Below the pieces are notes generated by a model, which saw only the letters and a list, made by a program, of their open reading frames with translations, was not told where the DNA came from and made no database searches. DNA of 8,014 nt from Comamonadaceae bacterium (GTDB lineage Bacteria > Pseudomonadota > Gammaproteobacteria > Burkholderiales > Burkholderiaceae_C), in contig JAJTBK010000272.1 in NCBI GenBank assembly GCA_021286965.1, positions 1 through 8,014 of the forward strand. The letters run 5' to 3'. The translations under genes were made by a program, and so were the position numbers. Position 1 is the stretch's first letter. Each line of letters begins with the position of its first letter. Below, in pieces: positions 6,419 through 8,014 of this stretch.

Positions 6419-6663
6419 GGGTCAGTGTCCTTGTCGCCAATCGATGGGGGGCGCTGCGCCAGCGTTTGCGCCCACGCCGGGTTGGGGGCGCCCTGGCCGG
6501 CGCGCTGCTGGTGGCGCGAGTTGGCGCGCCAGATGCCGCCAGCCCAGCCGCATTCGGGCTGCTGACGATACCAAAACCACTGGCCGTCAGCGTCCTGCGC
6601 CAGCCAGTCGAAGCCTTCGGGCGCCTGCGTCCAGGCCGGTGGGTTGCCGTCTTCGGTGTGCAT
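6415..6663 (-). CDS. Small Trp-rich protein of unknown function
   Basis: I do not recognise this 82-residue protein. It has seven tryptophans (residues 11, 20, 29, 31, 40, 45, 64), no signal peptide, no membrane segment and a single Cys (38). The core at 15-50, with blocks GFDWLA, DGQWFWYRQQ and GWAGGIWRANS, looks like a small beta-sheet module reminiscent of WW-type or GYF-type domains, but I cannot assign it. NPPAW (7-11) recurs as NPAW (61-64), and the tail is polar. The start at 6663 was chosen because a near-perfect AGGAG lies eight bases upstream; the frame is open for 45 more codons upstream, but that part overlaps the permease gene and has random-looking, Arg/Gly-rich composition. It begins five bases after the permease stop and overlaps lemA by four bases (ATGA), so it is firmly embedded in the operon. 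It is probably cytoplasmic; its role is unknown. Confidence 0.8.
   Translation of the reverse strand: MHTEDGNPPAWTQAPEGFDWLAQDADGQWFWYRQQPECGWAGGIWRANSRHQQRAGQGAPNPAWAQTLAQRPPSIGDKDTDP
6428..6432 (-). promoter_or_regulatory. Ribosome binding site of lemA
   Basis: On the minus strand AAGGA ends nine bases before the lemA ATG, within the coding sequence of the upstream small gene. The spacing is slightly long but acceptable and supports the start at 6418. Confidence 0.6.
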
Positions 6664-6668
6664 CGCGG

Positions 6669-8014
6669 TTACTCCTGTGCCGCCTGGCGCAGCGTCTGCA
6701 CCACGGGGCGGCGCAATACGCCGCGCAGGCCCCACCAGCCAGCGAGCAGCGCCAGCAGCGCGCCCGCCAGGCTGCCGGCCAGGGGCACCCAGGGGCACAC
6801 CGTCCAGGCAAAGTCAAACACGTAGTGCGCCAGCAGCCAGCCGATGAGCACGGCCACGCTGCTGGCCAGGGCGCCGGCGAGCAGGCCCACGCCGGCAAGC
6901 TCGGCGCGCTGCACCTGGCGCAGCAGGCGCGCCTGGGCCCCCATGGCGCGCATGATGGCAAATTCGCGCGCGCGCTCCTCGCGTGTCGCGGCCACGCTGG
7001 CAAACAGCACCACCAGCCCCGCCGCGAGCGTGAAGGCGAATAAAAATTCCACCGCCCGCACCACCTGCGCCAGCACCGTCTGCAGCTGCGCCAGGGTGGC
7101 GCCCATATCGACGTTGGTGACGTTGGGAAAGCGCTGCACCAGGGCGTTGTCAAACCCGGGCTGCGTGGGCGCACGGTAGGCCGCCAGGTAGGTGGCGGGC
7201 ACTTCGGGCATGGCGGCGAGCGGGTACATGACGAAAAAGTTGGCGTGCAGCGAGCTCCAATCGACCTTGCGCAAGCTGGTGATGCGCGCCTCGCTGGTCA
7301 CCCCGGCAACGTCAAAGCGCAGCCGGTCGCCCAGGTGCAGGCCCAGGGTTTTGGCGATGCCCTCCTCCACGCTCACGGCGCCGGCCTCGCCCGCCTGCCA
7401 GGCGCCGGCAACGACCTGGTTGTGCGCCGGCGCCTGCGCGGCGTAGGAGAGGTTGAACTCGCGCTCGACCAGGCCCCGGGCGCGCTCGTCGGCGTAGTCC
7501 TGCGGGCCGATGGCGCGGTCGTTCACGGCCACCAGCCGACCCCGGAACATGGGGTACCAGTCGTACTGCGCCACGCCCGAGCGCGCCAGCTGCTGGCGAA
7601 AGTCCTGCGCCTGGTCGGGCTGGATGTTGATGACAAAGCGGTTGGGTGCATCTGCCGGCGTGGCCTGCTGCCAGCTGGCGATCCGGTCTGTGCGCAGCAG
7701 CACCAGCAGCACCAGCGCCAGCAGGCCCAGCGCCAGGCTCACGACCTGCACCACGGCGTAGCCCTGGCGCGCGGCGAGCTGGCGCGTGGCCAGCACCAAC
7801 CAGGGCGGCGCCGTGGCCTCGGGCACGCTGCGCCGCAGCAGGCGCAGCGCCACCCAGGCGAGCAGGGCGAACAGCAGCGCGGCGCCGGCAAAGCCGCCGA
7901 CGGCGATCAGGCCCAGGCGCAGGTCGCGGCTCACGGCCAGCAGCAGGGCGCCAAAGCCGGCCAGGCCGAGCACCACGGTGGCAAGCGACGCGGGCCGCAG
8001 CGCCCCCAGGTCGC
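6669..8014 (-). CDS. FtsX/MacB-type ABC transporter permease, C-terminal part (runs off right edge)
   Basis: 447 residues of an inner-membrane ABC permease are visible, and the frame stays open to the window end. The GTG at 7976 lies inside a membrane helix and is not the start. Counting residues from that GTG, hydrophobic segments lie at 1-15, 22-47, 75-94, 309-330, 355-385 and 393-418, with a large periplasmic domain at about 95-300. The EFAIMRAMGA motif at 338-347, after the fourth segment, is typical of the FtsX domain and probably contacts the ATPase. NRFVINIQPDQ at 112-122 and WYPMFRGRLVAVN at 140-152 resemble large YbbP-like permeases (about 800 residues with two FtsX modules). What is seen would be the whole second module plus the last two helices of the first. 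A partner ATPase is expected upstream, outside the window. The TAA stop lies five bases before the next gene. Cargo is unknown; E. coli YbbP-type systems are poorly defined. Confidence 0.92.
   Translation of the reverse strand, partial: DLGALRPASLATVVLGLAGFGALLLAVSRDLRLGLIAVGGFAGAALLFALLAWVALRLLRRSVPEATAPPWLVLATRQLAARQGYAVVQVVSLALGLLALVLLVLLRTDRIASWQQATPADAPNRFVINIQPDQAQDFRQQLARSGVAQYDWYPMFRGRLVAVNDRAIGPQDYADERARGLVEREFNLSYAAQAPAHNQVVAGAWQAGEAGAVSVEEGIAKTLGLHLGDRLRFDVAGVTSEARITSLRKVDWSSLHANFFVMYPLAAMPEVPATYLAAYRAPTQPGFDNALVQRFPNVTNVDMGATLAQLQTVLAQVVRAVEFLFAFTLAAGLVVLFASVAATREERAREFAIMRAMGAQARLLRQVQRAELAGVGLLAGALASSVAVLIGWLLAHYVFDFAWTVCPWVPLAGSLAGALLALLAGWWGLRGVLRRPVVQTLRQAAQE
6671..6676 (-). 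promoter_or_regulatory. Strong ribosome binding site of the Trp-rich protein, overlapping the permease stop
   Basis: Minus-strand AGGAGT overlaps the TAA stop of the permease gene (6671-6669). The AGGAG core is eight bases from the ATG at 6663. It decides the start of the small gene and argues that the gene is really translated. Confidence 0.75.

Noticed and set aside
6664..6798. A 45-residue N-terminal extension of the Trp-rich small protein
   Set aside because: The extension overlaps the permease coding region and has shadow-like Gly/Arg/Ala composition; a strong AGGAG directly before 6663 marks the real start.
7974..7976. GTG at 7976 as the start of the permease
   Set aside because: The frame remains open to the window end, the codon lies within a hydrophobic helix, and the family needs another FtsX module upstream.

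Overview
The window looks like ordinary chromosomal DNA from a high-GC betaproteobacterium, most likely a member of the Comamonadaceae (Acidovorax/Comamonas/Alicycliphilus relatives). Three things suggest this: the very GC-rich, GC3-biased codon use, the protein families and their style, and an intergenic palindrome at 2533-2580 that resembles a repeat I remember from many Comamonadaceae genomes. The assignment rests on memory and pattern, not on a search. I see no mobile element, CRISPR array, tRNA or rRNA.

Left part, plus strand (1-2525): three genes are packed head to tail. They are radC (JAMM/MPN protein; its ATG is cut by the window edge so that only the G is left), a predicted outer-membrane lipoprotein of the phytase-like esterase family, and a Smr-domain protein. 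Both junctions are 4-base ATGA stop/start overlaps (685-688 and 1863-1866), so the three are almost certainly co-transcribed and translationally coupled.

Middle (2526-2608): the two convergent gene sets are separated by only 83 bases, which hold an AT-rich imperfect palindrome followed by five T. It can serve as the terminator of the plus-strand operon and perhaps of both strands.

Right part, minus strand (2609-8014, transcribed right to left): first comes the C-terminal half of an FtsX/MacB-type ABC permease that runs off the right edge. It is followed by an 82-residue Trp-rich protein of unknown function, a LemA-family membrane protein, an HtpX-like M48 metallopeptidase and, after an 81-base gap, a CpdB-type 2',3'-cyclic-nucleotide phosphodiesterase/3'-nucleotidase carrying a lipobox. 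The first four genes are separated by 5 bases, a 4-base ATGA overlap and 12 bases, so they look like one envelope-related operon. cpdB may be read through from it or have its own promoter in the gap.

Functionally the window combines DNA-associated housekeeping genes (radC, Smr) with cell-envelope genes (permease, LemA, M48 protease) and two predicted lipoproteins that may act on phosphoesters (CpdB firmly, the phytase-like protein only by family name). I do not see a clear new system. The least explained items are the Trp-rich small protein in the LemA/M48 operon, the lipoprotein form of CpdB, and the palindromic element.
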